A DNA stretch of 64,000 nt from Thysanoteuthis rhombus. Taxonomy: Eukaryota > Mollusca > Cephalopoda > Oegopsida > Thysanoteuthidae. Made by a program: the position numbers and the translations under genes. The notes beneath the pieces were generated by a model, which saw only the letters and a program-made list of their open reading frames with translations, was not told the origin of the DNA and made no database searches. Every line of letters starts with the position of its first letter. The first letter of the stretch is position 1. Where the stretch lies: the NCBI GenBank assembly GCA_963457665.1, contig OY735219.1, positions 43,215,714 through 43,279,713 of the forward strand, read 5' to 3'. This document shows positions 25,503-37,714 of this stretch, in pieces.

Positions 25503-26240
25503 TGCTTAATATGGGATGGGACAAACTCAGGAGTAAAAATAAATGGAGACTTTATTTATTAATTGATTAATTAATTAATTCAGCAATGAATCAATTAGTA
25601 TGCTAGACAAGTTTTGGGAGGGGTTCCCATCTTCAGTGGCGTGTGTACCTTTTAATGGCTAAAAAGTTCGGTTTTCCGTAAAAATCAAATTTAGCATCAG
25701 CTGTTTTGCTTTGAAATGAGGCTTCGTGGGAGGCCATAGTAGTAAGTCCAGACTGTTTTATGTCTATGAAAGAATCTGGTGAAGTGGTTGGATCTTTTGT
25801 TGGAAGTGGTAGGGTATACTGGTCAAAAGATGTTGGCATTCTTAAGAATCGGTTGTTATGGATATTGGGGAGCTAGGTAATGGTTCAGTCTTGGGCTATT
25901 TGGTTACTTAGTAATTTGAGGTCGAGGCTATCTCTAGTATTGATCAAGGTGATAGGATATAGGTTAGAGGAGGTCTTTGTTATGTATGATTAAGTATCAG
26001 TTGGGAAATGCATGTTCTATATTTTTTTTGGTCATTTTATATGTTCTAATTTTGAGTAGTAAAAGTAAAATGGCTGGTACAAAGATGTCTGTGGGTCTAG
26101 GTGACCATGTGTGACGTTCCCAATGTTTGATATACATAAAAGAAGACTTAGGTATGGATAGGGTAAGATAAGTTTGTAACATTAATTATATGTAGGTGAG
26201 GGTCCAGATTGCATAGGTGGGGTTGTTGTGGGGAATAAGA
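25501..26240 (-). mobile_element. TA-tailed repeat relative with coding-like upstream part
   Basis: The end beside the (TA)n reads, on the minus strand, ACTCCTGAGTTTGTCCCATC, which parallels the GAGTCTGTCTCACTC end of the TA-tailed family, with CACTGAAGATGGGAACCCC at about 25622-25640. Upstream on the minus strand the frame 25633-25839 (68 residues, rich in T, P and S) and further fragments to 26182 look like decayed coding sequence. I cannot assign them to a protein family. A longer autonomous relative may have carried an ORF here. Confidence 0.45.
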
Positions 26241-26254
26241 GTATATATGTATTA

Positions 26255-26258
<4 letters not shown>

Positions 26259-26294
<36 letters not shown>
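26259..26294. repeat. (TA)n array
   Basis: TA run separating two members of the TA-tailed group. Confidence 0.93.
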
Positions 26295-27020
<726 letters not shown>

Positions 27021-27024
27021 TGCT

Positions 27025-27195
27025 TTTTATCGCAACTAAACTCAGGTCGGATTCCCAACAGCAGTAGGTAAACAAATCAACAGTGTAGATTGAAATAAAG
27101 AATAAGTCCCTGGTGAGAATCGAACCCACGACCTTTTATACCGGAGAGTGGCTTGGTCAACACGTGACAGCTCTTACCACCGAGCTACTGGAAGT
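27025..27195 (-). mobile_element. tRNA-derived SINE
   Basis: The minus strand has an A-box-like TAGCTCGGTGGTAAGAGC (27170-27187) and a B-box-like GTGGGTTCGATTCTCAC (about 27114-27130). The latter forms a 5-bp T stem with a 7-base loop. The acceptor ends do not pair, so this is not a functional tRNA gene. The following body (27030-27110) resembles that downstream of the tRNA head at 39405-39495. Confidence 0.7.
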
Positions 27196-27279
27196 TTTCT
27201 GCACCATATCAGTTATCAACTGCTTTTCAGTGTCGGTAATCCATTTTTATAGTTATTTATTTTACTAGATAAAATTTTG

Positions 27280-27725
27280 TGAATCATTATCTATTTCTGC
27301 GTTGGGTTTTCCAAGTGAAAATAAGAACCATAAGTTCAACAATGCACCCTCCAACCGTGGTAGAAATGGTTGAAGGAGAAGGATGGGTAGGAAGAAGAAG
27401 AATAATTAGTCTTTCTTTGAGTCAATTGATTCTCATACTTGTGAAATATTGTGATATGGAACTACTCTGCAAGAATAGTTTTCAATAAAAATTGTAAATG
27501 GTCATTTTGGCGTTTGGGGCTATTTTTGGCTTTCACACAGACCTTGGTTATTATTTTATGACATCGTTAGCAGCTGGTAGAAAAATTGATTTGAAATGAT
27601 GTTACACCTTTTAATGACGTCACACATCTTCTTTCCTTCCTATTTCTGTTGTTTAACATCGCTAGGGTGGACCAACAGACCGAACGACCGAAATGCGTCT
27701 TATAGAGATGTATGGACACGTCTAA
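27280..27725 (+). repeat. Dispersed repeat, partner of 59935-60360
   Basis: Aligns in inverted orientation with 59935-60360. Shared blocks include TTCAACAATGCA, GTAGTCTTTCTTTG/TTAGTCTTTCTTTG, TCAATTGAT, CTTTCCTTCCTAT, 'ctgttgtt.aac' and 'ccgaccgaaa.gcgtcttat'. It has no coding capacity. The element type is unknown. Confidence 0.75.
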
Positions 27726-28450
27726 AAAATCTATTTGAATCTTTCTCTTGGTGCTTGAAGGAATTTGATTCTTCTCACCAAATCACGCCTTTCTAGATTT
27801 AGTCGCTTGCTTCCTGATGGGACCTGCCAAACAACTCCTCCCCTGGAAGCCTAAACAGATTAGATAGCAGCAACATTTGACGGCAGGTCGGCTATCACGA
27901 CAGACACTTAGGATATCTCAAACTCTATCATTCTTAGACATCTGTTCAACTGAGCGCCACTTATTCCGTTTCCCTTCTCCGGTAGCGCTAAATTGAAAAA
28001 GTAGCCTGTATAATAGCTATTTTATTCAACCTGAGACAAGTTAAAAACTCTGCGATATGCAGACGTCAGCTTTTATTGAGGTATTATTTACGGGGGAAAA
28101 AACGACCTCAGCAAACTCAAATCATTACTTCTTTAAAAGAAAATTGTCAAACTCCTGTACAAAGTCTGGAGTTGACTTTGTTATACTATTGTATATATGT
28201 GCAAAATATACATTCTCTCACAGTGGTTTGAATTCAACTGATCCCCAGGGGGCTCTTTTACTGATCAAGTGAATTGACAAGTCTTAGATAATAACCAAAA
28301 TATATCATACAGATAAGGTTTATTTCACTCTAATAAATGAATACAGTTATACAGGAATATACATTTATAATTCTATATTTGTTACGTACACAATACCAAA
28401 AAATACAGTAATCATATTCAGTCGAACTAGAAGTAGGGGTAGAATTAGAC
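27726..28450. other. Unassigned DNA
   Basis: No gene recognised. Confidence 0.4.
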
Positions 28451-28454
28451 TTTT

Positions 28455-28865
28455 CAGTTGAACGACCGTAGCATTCAATCATGGCGAAGGGCTCTATCTT
28501 TTTTTTTTTGATAATTCCGTGTACCTTGTTATGCCGTTTGTCTGCAGTCTTAGAAATTGGTATCAGTTGTCCCACTAGACTCCACCTAAAAATTACTTTT
28601 CTGATTTCTGAGGAAAAACATTTTTTGATGGGGGGGGGGGGCTTTATTTGGATGGGTTTATCAATAACATTCAAATTCCCCAGAATTTAGATATTTCTAG
28701 ATATCTTTTTAATTTATTTTAGATGTTTCCCAATTGAAAACGTCTGTGATGTCATAGTTAGAATTTAACCTGACCAGATTTATTCTTCGACGGAATTTTT
28801 TCTCATCACTCTGAATTTTGACGCTACGGTTCTTCATTCATTGACTGTGATGACGACTTTTGTTT
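28455..28865 (+). mobile_element. MITE family B, copy 4 (full length)
   Basis: Starts GTTGAACGACCGTAGCATTC and ends with TTTTGACGCTACGGTTCTTC followed by 'cattgactgtgatgacga', so both inverted ends are present. A poly-G run lies at about 28629-28641. Confidence 0.88.
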
Positions 28866-29185
28866 ATTGTTATATTCACTCATCCCGTCCCCCTAAAATG
28901 TCTTAAATGAATATCTGACAAGTAACATCAATGAAGAGTTGTAAAGTGAGTAGTGCCCTTACGCTGACTACGGCTGTTCTTGCTTGCACTTCAGATATCC
29001 TATTACTACTTACTCGACCCGTTTGCAGTGTGTGAATTAGACTTACAGGGGCCGGAAGTGACGTCACTCACTTCATCCCGCGCCATGGCTGGGGATAAAT
29101 ATTGATTCATGCCTGTCTCCAGTTTGAACTCGCCGAATCCATTCTCTGTGTCGTTACCCTCTCGGCCATCCCTGTGGTGACATTT
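28866..29185 (-). mobile_element. SINE plus shared flank (composite with family B)
   Basis: The minus strand has the tRNA-like head GGATGGCCGAGAGGGTAACG (A box, about 29152-29171) and GAGTTCAAACTGGAG (B box, about 29118-29133). The rest, down to about 28900, aligns with 43620-43870, including 'ttacgctg.ctacgg', 'tcgacccgtttgcag' and 'cactcacttca'. The family B element and this SINE thus sit next to each other at two places, 28455-29185 and 43225-43950. Confidence 0.72.
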
Positions 29186-29339
29186 CTTGGTATCCCACCA
29201 TGTTTAATAGTACCCGGATTTGCAATACCTACCGGCTTTTGTAGTCCTAATCATTTTTGCCGCAATTTTGCTTCCATTAATTGTCTGGTTCTCTTTTCAC
29301 TGTTTAATATACAACTGTTTGTATTCATTGAGTTTTCAT

Positions 29340-29870
29340 AGGAGATCAAGTGACAGAAAGTCCCATCCATATCCATAGTATTCCAAGTGGTTTTAGTACT
29401 GCTGTCATCTAGATGGCTTTACTTCTCCTTGAATTTCCAGTTGTTCCAGCCTTTTTCGCTAAGCTCTTTGAGAACGTTCCAAGTGTCCTAACAGCGATAG
29501 GCACAACTGTCACCTCCATCTTTTATCTACCCTTTACAATCCACCATTTCCTAAGACCACCAGAAAAAGCCAGGGTTAACTCCTCTTTTCTATTCCAAGA
29601 TGGTGATGCAATTCCTTCATGTCTCTGTGGGATCAGTCCGGGTAACCCACTAAAAACACATCACAATAACACCAAAAAAGGACATGATTATGATTTGGGG
29701 AACTCTCCCACCCATACACAGACAGCAGAATATTCAGATGCTGCCTCAACGCTTCGAAAGGAGCCCATCGTCCCAGCATTCTAAACCTCCCCATTTTCGA
29801 CACCCACCTTAAGAAAGCCGCAGAGTACAACGGGTTGAGGACAACAGTCCGAAAAAATATATACATATTT
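29340..29870 (-). pseudogene. Possible RLE-type LINE C-terminal relic
   Basis: The minus strand gives KMEVTVVPIAVRTLGTFSK and KSLAKKA-like residues, recalling the KVRVVPVIRDALGTVPKTL segment of the RLE LINE at 40640-40980. A TCTGTCACTTGATCTCC-type segment resembles that element's 3' end. Frames are broken and the N-terminal motifs are not visible. The plus-strand open frame 29413-29784 is more likely its antisense. Confidence 0.38.
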
Positions 29871-30029
29871 TCACTTTCATGTTAATCCCTGGCAAAACCC
29901 TACCAGATAATAGAGGTGTGAAAGCTCAATGAGTATGTTTGATCTGATTTAAACCACAATCGCCCTCCCTCGTTTTCGTCAAAAATACATTTCATTCTCA
30001 GAAATAGAAAAATAGACTAACTCGCTATC

Positions 30030-30325
30030 ACAGTCAATAATTGAACAACCGTAGCGTCCAAAATTTGGAGTCATGTGAAAAGAATTCCTTTAAAGAATAG
30101 ATATTGTCAGAATGAATTATTATTATGACATCACTGGCGTTTACCACTAGAAAACATCTAAAATAGAATGAAGTACATCTACAAACATCAAGATTCTGGA
30201 AAATCTGAATGTTTTAAATAAACCCGTCAAAATAAGGACCCAAAAAGCTTTTTCTCAAAAAATAAAAATAAAAACATTTTTAGTGGAGTAGTGATAACAA
30301 TATCTATGTCTGTAGACACAACAAG
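30030..30325 (-). mobile_element. MITE family B, copy 5 (truncated)
   Basis: Minus-strand copy starting with CACAGTCAATAATTGAACAA and CCGTAGCG, running through 'gacatcactggcgt' and 'cccgtcaaaataagga', then truncated. It faces copy 6 in inverted orientation about 70 bases away. Confidence 0.85.
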
Positions 30326-30394
30326 GTGGAATACACATACACAGTAACACACGTATATATTAAAAAAGGAAAGAACCTTTTGTCAACATTGGTT

Positions 30395-30855
30395 GCTATG
30401 AATTGGTATCAAACCTCCGAAGCCATCAAAGATGGCGAGGGGTAATATCCTTTTTTTTTTATATGTGCGTTTTTTTATGTATCTATTTTAATGTTTGTTT
30501 ATATGCTTGTTTGTGCGTTTGTCTGTATGTTCTAGCACATCTGGCCATACCATTTTGTCTATAGACTTGGCAACTGTTTTCCACCTTTTAGAAAAAAAAT
30601 TTTGATCGTTGAAAAAAAGGCTTTTTTGACCTTTTAGGATCTCATTTTGGCGGGTTTATTCTCCAGCATTTAGATATTTCTAGAATTTTTTCACTTTCTT
30701 TAAGATGTTTTCCCGTGAAAAATATTAGTGATGCCATAGATTATAGAGTATCTGACCATATTTATCCTTCGATGGAATTTCTTTCACACGACTCAAAATT
30801 TTAGCGAGACCGTTGTTCAATTATTGACTACGACGGCGAGTATTGTTCAAGTTTT
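30395..30855 (+). mobile_element. MITE family B, copy 6 (near full length)
   Basis: Contains ATCAAAGATGGCGAGGGGTA, 'ctggccataccattttgtct', 'cattttggcgggtttatt', 'gtgatgccatagat' and ends at 'ttgttcaattattgactacg'. The first terminal repeat is eroded. Confidence 0.88.
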
Positions 30856-31422
30856 GTTCATAAAACAACTCAATAGCGCTTGAGTCGCTAAATTAGTTTG
30901 AAATCACAAGGGCAAAACAGTGTTACATTCGGTAGATTTGCAGAAATACAACCGCCCTTTATAATAATGATGATGACGCTAAACAAAATCTTGAAAACAA
31001 AATAATATCCCAAATTAAATAGCACGCCAGACAGTAAGCTTAAGGGTGACAAAGGACTAATGAATAAACAAGATTATTTGCATATGTTGCAACATAAATT
31101 TTATAAATTTAATCTATGCAGGGCTATTCGGTACCATTAAGACTGCTATACTTCTGTAGGCAAAAAGACCTAAATCTGAACAGACAATATTTCTATGAGA
31201 CAGTGTCACAAATGAAATAATTAATAGATAAAACTCTTGGCGATGAAATCTAAAACCAATGCCCTCGTGAATAATGTCTAGAACAAATATGTAGAACTCA
31301 GGCAAATTTTGAAAACCTACGATTACCTTCAATTTATGCTTGGTTGGCCTTTTTGAGACAGACAGGATGATAAACCTATTTGTATCTAAATAAACATCAA
31401 AAGTTGGTAGCTGACAGATATC
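30856..31422. other. Unassigned DNA
   Basis: The minus-strand open frame 31114-31425 (103 residues) has no domain I recognise and no support as a gene. Partial similarity to PLE-type sequence could not be shown. Confidence 0.35.
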
Positions 31423-31511
31423 CAATATATATATATATAGATATATAAGGATTAATAAACCTTACCACCAAAAACTTCACTCCCGAGTCTGTCTCACTCT
31501 CTAAAGTACAC
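31423..31511 (+). mobile_element. TA-tailed dispersed repeat, copy 4 (3' end only)
   Basis: A short TA run, then AAGGATTAATAAACCTTACC, CACTCCCGAGTCTGTCTCAC and GTACACAT into a new (TA)n. This is only the last roughly 70 bases of the family. Confidence 0.85.
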
Positions 31512-31657
<146 letters not shown>

Positions 31658-31681
31658 AAATATAGGTGGTGAAAAAAACGT

Positions 31682-32085
31682 CTGGTTAGTCATTCAATAA
31701 AAACTGTTACGTGACCAACGTTTTGTGGCAACGTGCCCTGTTGCAGGTGATCAATAAAAACATTGAAAAAGGGATGATCGATGGCATTTAGTTGGGTAGT
31801 GATTATTCTTTTTAAAAGTATGAATTTTCAAGCGTGGATGCTGCCGGACACTTGCTAATTAGCATGAATTTACATTGCAAATGGAATTTCCTGCGGGGAA
31901 AATTAAAAAAAAACGTTTTTCTAGACATAATAGGTGTAAATGTTGATATTCTCAACCCTTGGGCTCCATTGATACAGTCTGTAAGGGTAATACATACACA
32001 GCCAGCCAAACGGACCAATTGAAAAAACTGAGAAAAATCCATGTTGATAGTTTCCGTGACAGTTTTGGTTGAAGGTTTCTAATAT
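31682..32085 (-). mobile_element. MITE-like family A, copy 4
   Basis: Minus-strand copy: CTGGTTAGTCATTCAATAAA, 'acgtgccctgttgcagg', 'ggatgatcgat', 'ctccattgatacagtctg', 'acagccagccaaac' and the far end GACAGTTTTGGTTGAAGGTT. Confidence 0.87.
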
Positions 32086-32099
32086 AACAAAACAAAATG

Positions 32100-32380
32100 A
32101 TAGAAGGGGAGTGCCGCTTCAGCGCGGAAAATGGACCGGGTGATCAATGTTAAAACTCTGACTAATAATACCCTTGGGCTCAACGTTGCTTAACTCCAAA
32201 TTTTGTACGAGAATTGATGTAGACAAAGTGATTTGGTCGAATCCCCGATAGACAGTTTGGTATAGAAGCGTGTCCGACATGATGTGCGAGAGAAGGGAAA
32301 GGGCGTTGATTTGAAATACAACCTTTGACTTTTAATCGACAAACTATAAATTCAGACTTAAGTTTTCGTTGCCTCTGGCT
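32100..32380. other. Unassigned, possible SINE relic
   Basis: 'aaaactctgactaataata' near 32147 resembles the B-box side of the SINE at 34787. No A box was found, so this is weak. Confidence 0.25.
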
Positions 32381-32384
32381 CAAA

Positions 32385-33015
32385 GCCACATGCAAATTGA
32401 AACTGTCAACCATAACTGCCAAAATAGGTTTCTTCAGTTCCAAGCACGTTTGGTTGGCTGGCTGGCCATGTATGTACGTATCAAGCATGGAGGCTTCACC
32501 AATAGAGCTAGTAGTTTGTTTGGGTTTTTCCCAAAATTTGCCTCATAGGTTTTTAATGAGGGTTCGATGTACAATGTAAATGCATACTAAATTACTCACT
32601 AGTTCGTGCCCGCTTGTTTTTTGGAAATTCAAACATTTTAGTGATCCAAAAATGGCGAGAAAAGTAACTGCATTTGATACCCTTTATTCTAATTTTTTGA
32701 TTGATCATCCCCAACACAGCATGGTTCCTAAAGACATTGGCCACTAATGTTGCCAACTCAAAAAATATATATGCGCTAATTTGATTACCAAAAAGCGCTG
32801 AAGGCACTAAATGAAAACTAGCTAAAGAACGTTGAAAGATGCTAGAAATGGTAACAAAATTGCTATTTTAAAAAAAGCCAAAATGGCTGCGCTAATTTAG
32901 CAATGTTCACATTGCCAAAACGAAAAATGCGGAAATTTTGCGAGAAAAGTGGTAAATTGACAACACTATTCGTCACTTGACGATTTTTATTGAGTGACTA
33001 ACCAGACCTATTTGT
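32385..33015 (+). mobile_element. MITE-like family A, copy 5, interrupted
   Basis: From AACTGTCAACCATAACTGCC through 'ggctggctggccatgta' to the terminus GAGTGACTAACCAGACC at about 32993-33010. It is split near the end by a 224-bp hAT-like insertion at 32745-32968. Confidence 0.88.
32745..32968. mobile_element. hAT-like MITE nested in family A
   Basis: The 224-bp insert starts TAATGTTGCCAACT; its end reads TAGTGTTGTCAATT in reverse complement. This is an imperfect inverted repeat of hAT type. Imperfect 8-bp flanks TTGGCCAC (32737-32744) and TTCGTCAC (32969-32976) match at six of eight positions. The interior is AT-rich with GCGCTAATTT motifs and no ORF. Confidence 0.72.
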
Positions 33016-33684
33016 GTTGTTGCTGAGAGAATGTATTAATTCAATTTCGAACTCAGTAACTGACGAGAGACTTTAATTTCACGTTTGTCTGTCCTAGGCT
33101 TGACGTAACCTGAACAACCCTACAGAATAGCCAGCATGTAGATAGAACCTGTTCACCAGAATGTATAAACATGCAATTTGCACCCTGGTTGGCAACATTC
33201 TGTTTTCATCACTTTTTAATTCCGTCGCCTGATTTGATTACATTATATTTTATGCCCTTCCTTAGAGGCACAGCTGTTACATAACAAATGTGCAAGTGAG
33301 CCACGATCAACTGTGTTTGTTTGCTATGAATTACTGAACGAAGTGTAATTGAAAAGATTGATAGCCTGAGAGCTTTATGACTTTGCAGACTTTCAAAGCG
33401 GCTGTCGCGAATTGACTGCACACGACAGGCTACCAGTCTTTGTTCCTGGTCTAAAATATTAAAGAAATGTTCTCGTTGAGTTGAGTTTGTGAAGTGATTT
33501 TTATCGTAAATGCTTAAATTGATTTGCTCACAATTAGCCTAATAGATATCATGTCATTCTATTGATATGGTCATCTCTCCGTCTTTCATGCCATTTATCG
33601 TAGTGGAAGTAGTTGTAACAGATCTCTTTTTTTTCTCAAATTATTATCGTTATAAATATCTGCTCTGAGGTAATTGGGTAAAAC
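33016..33684. other. Unassigned DNA
   Basis: No gene or repeat homology recognised. Confidence 0.4.
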
Positions 33685-33714
33685 TGAACTAGTTTTCTTC
33701 CTTTGATGTAATTT

Positions 33715-33905
33715 ACCTCAATCAACGAAAGAGGTATATGCTTTTGGTCGCGTCTGTTCGTCTGTTCGTTCGTCCACACGATATCTCCAAAAGTTCTCAA
33801 TGAATTTCATTGACATTATATGGAAGGGTGGGCAATTAGTTACAGGGGAGAATCTACGTGCTTGGAATTGCTCTAACAATTTCTTGAGTTCCTATCCGGG
33901 ATTAA
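33715..33905 (+). repeat. TCGTCTGT-rich repeat segment
   Basis: GAGGTATATGCTTTTGGTCG is followed by iterated GTCTGTTCGT units and CACACGATATCTCCAAAAG. From general knowledge this layout (iterated CTGTCCGT, then ACACGATATCTC) recurs in many invertebrate genomes as a dispersed repeat. No second copy is present in this window. Confidence 0.4.
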
Positions 33906-34785
33906 TAATCAATTGAGTTTGGGAGGTGACTGTTGAGTGGAACTTGGTGTTCTGGTACACACGAATCATTGTTAGTGAGTTCTACCTTCACTAGAACTCC
34001 ATAGAAGTAGGATTGTGTTATGATAGCTTTGTCGGATGAATATCTACCAAAAATACGCTGGTCATTATTACAGTACTGTGTTCGATTCTCACTGGATTCC
34101 TCATGTTTTTGACTGTGTGCTTTTAGGCTGAGCTTCATGAGAGTTATTCCATACTAAACTAAGCCTAATGATTATCAATATGTACAAGTTAGCCCAACTT
34201 TCTATAAGTAGAATGTTCCTATCAAAAAACACTTTCGTAGACCGAAGTGACTTAAAGCGGAGGAGCAGTTTTTGGAATATTTTTTTTTTTGCTTTCCCAG
34301 ACCCTATGGAATGATGATGCTAATGGTATGTTAGGCTGAGTCATCAGAAGTCTGGTGTTGAGAAATACTGGAAACTGTAAGATAGAGAAGGGGGGTCCGC
34401 TCTATCTCAAGAGCAGCTCGCTGCAAAAGAAACGTTGAACCATATTTTCGATTTTCGTCTTTTTTTCTCGTAAAAATGAAATAATGATGTAGAGTGGAAT
34501 GGCAAGGATTCCTGTATTAGTTTGTCAAATCACAGGAAAACTAAATCTTAGAAAACTGTCGATCGTTTATATGCGTCAGTCGAACGGCTGAACCCTGGGG
34601 ACTGAAATTAATATAAAAGGTGTTGCGTGATTCGAGGATAAAGATTGGATCGTTCATGCCACGAGATTATCAAGAGTCACCAAAGATTTATTTAGGTCCG
34701 AAACAGGCAAAAAGGATATCTTTTTACGCGACACCGCATGAACTGGAAGCGCCCTAATTTTTTATTTATTTCTAAGAATTATCAA
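33906..34785. other. Unassigned DNA
   Basis: No gene recognised. Confidence 0.4.
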
Positions 34786-34786
34786 T

Positions 34787-34935
34787 TGAGGTGCCGATGG
34801 CCAAGTGGTTAGCTGCACTTGAAATGGAATCGACGAACCGAGTTCAAACTCTGACTGAGATAATCTACGTTCACTCTTCACTAATGCCCTTGTGAAAGAC
34901 TCGACTACAAATAAATGATACACATATATTTCTTT
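34787..34935 (+). mobile_element. tRNA-derived SINE
   Basis: A-box-like GATGGCCAAGTGGTTAGCTG (34796-34815) and B-box-like GAGTTCAAACTCTGAC (34840-34855) have normal tRNA spacing. The following 'cactcttcactaatgccctt' resembles the body of the SINE at 43840-43950. Acceptor pairing is absent, so it is a SINE rather than a tRNA gene. Confidence 0.72.
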
Positions 34936-35344
34936 ATTTATGCTTATTTTTGTACGAATATTCAAAAAAGTTAAGTAGAACTATAACTTGCTTGGAAGCA
35001 ACGTCTGATAGAATCAACCTTCTTCGATCAGATTGTCAGCATCTTCTTAAAGCAATTGATACGAAGTAGAGTGAACTCGTGGGATTGTATTCGGTTTAGA
35101 TTTCTAGAAATCTAGACAAGTCTGGGTGCTAGTCTGTATGAATACTGACAAAATCCATTCTTATGCATAATCAAAATGAGCTCACAGTTACTGTATAAAC
35201 ATGGACACATGTATAAACACACAGACCAAGTTAATCACAAAAATCAGTCTCGCTTATGTAGATTCATACAATTTTATCAGACGATCTCATATTGCTTACT
35301 TCTTGTGACGCATTTGCACACAGAATATGAATATGTATACATTT
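34936..35344. other. Unassigned DNA
   Basis: No feature recognised. Confidence 0.4.
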
Positions 35345-35775
35345 GAAACAGTCAACCTAAACTGTCACCAAAATTATCAACTATCAGGTTTCTTCAATTT
35401 TCAAGTTGGTCCAGCTGGCTGGCTATGTGTTTATGTATCGTGTATACGGGCTACACCAATGAAGCTAAAGGACTGAAAATTCAAGCAATTACCCCTTATT
35501 AGGTCTACTAAAACGTTTTGGGGGTTCTTTTTAATTCCCCTCATAAATAGTTTGTTAGGAGTTGAATTTGCAATGTAGATTTGTTAAATCGGCCCCTTAG
35601 TTAATGTTCATCACCATTCATGCTTGTTTGGAAAAATTCAAACTTTTTTTAGTGATCACTACCCAATAAAAGGCGAGAGAAGAAACTAACTCGTAGATCA
35701 ATTTTTTTCCATTTTTTAATTGATAACCCCCAACATGGCATGATACTAGAAGATAGTGACTAACCAGACCTGTAC
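35345..35775 (+). mobile_element. MITE-like family A, copy 6 (full length)
   Basis: All landmarks are in order: GAAACAGTCAACCTAAACTG, 'ccagctggctggctatgtg', 'accccttattaggtcta', 'tgcaatgtagatttgtta', 'ccccaacatggcatgata' and GTGACTAACCAGACCTG. Confidence 0.9.
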
Positions 35776-36402
35776 AAATATTTCCATTGATTCAATTTTC
35801 ATAATGTTGCCCGAACTTAATGCAAGTAAGATTGTACGTAGACTCATTGACATATTTTGCTTCTCAGCCATTCACGTACAGGAAATAAACTCATGGCTGC
35901 CAGTCTATTCACATGCTTTTAACATCTGTCATGCTAAAATTATGTTTTTTTCTAATCGCTATGCACTCTCTCACCCCATCCATACACCCATTATCATTTA
36001 TCTTTTATTGCACACATTTTGATCTCACCGAATTAAGTGAAAAATTTTGTCCTTTCCAAATCAATTGTCCTTTAGTTTTTAACACTTTCATGCAATTCAC
36101 ACTTGCATAAAATGTGAAAGAACAAAATGAAGGAACATATAACCAAGTCTTTATGCACACACACACACAGGTATACATACGGAGCTCACAGACACAACTA
36201 GTCATATAGGCACTCTCAGCCATACAAAAACGCATAGCGCCAACAGAGTTATTTTGATAGATTATTATACCCAGTTTCATTCATATTTGCGGAGAGTGCA
36301 ACAGGTGCATATACACATATATGAAAAAAATTGATGATTGTTTACAGAAAATAACATTTCAATGAACTCTCTCTTGGCTGTGCTTCTCTCTCATCTCTTC
36401 TC
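35776..36402. other. Unassigned DNA
   Basis: Open frames at 35756-36110 have no domain. A CA run lies near 36157-36168. Confidence 0.4.
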
Positions 36403-36427
36403 CTCTCTCTCTCTCTCTCTCTCTGTC

Positions 36428-36460
<33 letters not shown>

Positions 36461-36468
36461 GTCTCTCT

Positions 36469-36512
<44 letters not shown>
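36403..36512. repeat. (CT)n/(CTGT)n/(CT)n/(CA)n microsatellite
   Basis: Compound pyrimidine-rich array. Open frames on both strands here are low-complexity artefacts. Confidence 0.95.
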
Positions 36513-36518
<6 letters not shown>

Positions 36519-37012
36519 TGCTTCTTGTACTTTCCCATTCATGGAGATCAAGGGAGGAGAAGAGGGTAGGAGGAGTTGGACTGCTTGCACATTCATGTGT
36601 GAGTAGTGGTCTGTCATTTGTGTGCGTGTGCGTCGAATTACCTGTCGTCTGATGCCGTTCCTTGACTCCGTCCGTGTTCTAGTTGAGTCGACCTGTGCCA
36701 CCTGATGGAGTGAGGATCTATTTACTTTTCCCACGCTTCTGGTGCAGATAAAATGGATCCTGGGGGTGTCGGGCCATGAAACAGGCCAATTCTGTGAGCA
36801 ACGAACGAATTACATGATCAGCAGGGCGACTCAGGAGGGGGTGGAGAAGATGACCTCTTCTTTACTCGTCAGGAAAGAACAGGGACAGGGACTGATTACA
36901 CGGCTAAAATGCCATCCCTCTGTAAACATCAAGAAGATTTATGTCACGCCGGAAATATATAAAAATAAAACCCTTCAGACACGAAATACTTGTGTTCCTA
37001 TATTTTGATTAT

Positions 37013-37016
<4 letters not shown>
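36513..37016. other. Unassigned, relatively GC-balanced DNA
   Basis: The open frame 36742-37008 (88 residues) is not low complexity, but I recognise no family, splice context or promoter. Confidence 0.35.

Positions 37017-37071
<55 letters not shown>
37017..37071. repeat. (TA)n array
   Basis: TA run. The flanks do not match the TA-tailed family. Confidence 0.95.
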
Positions 37072-37074
<3 letters not shown>

Positions 37075-37622
37075 GCCTGGTCCATTCCGCCTAAGGTTCT
37101 ATGATACCTGATCACTGACTGCTGCATTGTACTCGGGTCAAGAAGAGAAATAAAAACTTTCCACCTGATATTTGTAAAGACTCGCACGCTGTAAATATTT
37201 ATATAAATATTCGACTGCTGTGAATACAGTGAAAACTCAATTAACGGCGTGAATTCGATCATAAAGTGTTTAACTTCATTCGGTGTTTTTACAGTTTTGT
37301 ATTGTAGGTTAAATGCGATTTTGAATGGGTTTAATGACATAAAGGCTAGTTCTCCTCGGTGGATTTGTGTTGGGAAAATTTCCCACGTTAGAATCAATTG
37401 AAGACACGAAGCCCACCAAATAATGATCATAGTGTGGATCCACACACATGCATACACGTACACACAAATATTTATAGGTAGAATAAAAAATATATACACG
37501 AATTCTATATATTTTTCGCTATTTCTTTATTCCAAGACTGAGTATACATAAAATATCAGTTGATATATAATAATTATTAATACATTTTTGTGGTAACTTA
37601 TTTTGCTCAGCACTAATGATAC

Positions 37623-37626
<4 letters not shown>
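37072..37626. other. Unassigned DNA
   Basis: The minus-strand open frame 37071-37499 (142 residues) has a hydrophobic start and no recognised domain. Unsupported as a gene. Confidence 0.35.

Positions 37627-37712
<86 letters not shown>
37627..37712. repeat. (TA)n array
   Basis: About 86 bases of TA. Confidence 0.95.

Positions 37713-37714
<2 letters not shown>

Noticed and set aside
27110..27190. Functional tRNA gene
   Set aside because: A and B boxes and the T arm are good, but the acceptor strands do not pair and the sequence continues into a repeat body. Called a SINE.
31114..31425. 103-residue minus-strand frame as a host exon
   Set aside because: It is not low complexity, but I see no domain, no clear splice sites and no neighbouring exon-like frames; left unassigned.
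36342..36734. 130-residue minus-strand frame
   Set aside because: Half is Arg/Glu from a (CT)n array; the rest has no recognisable domain.
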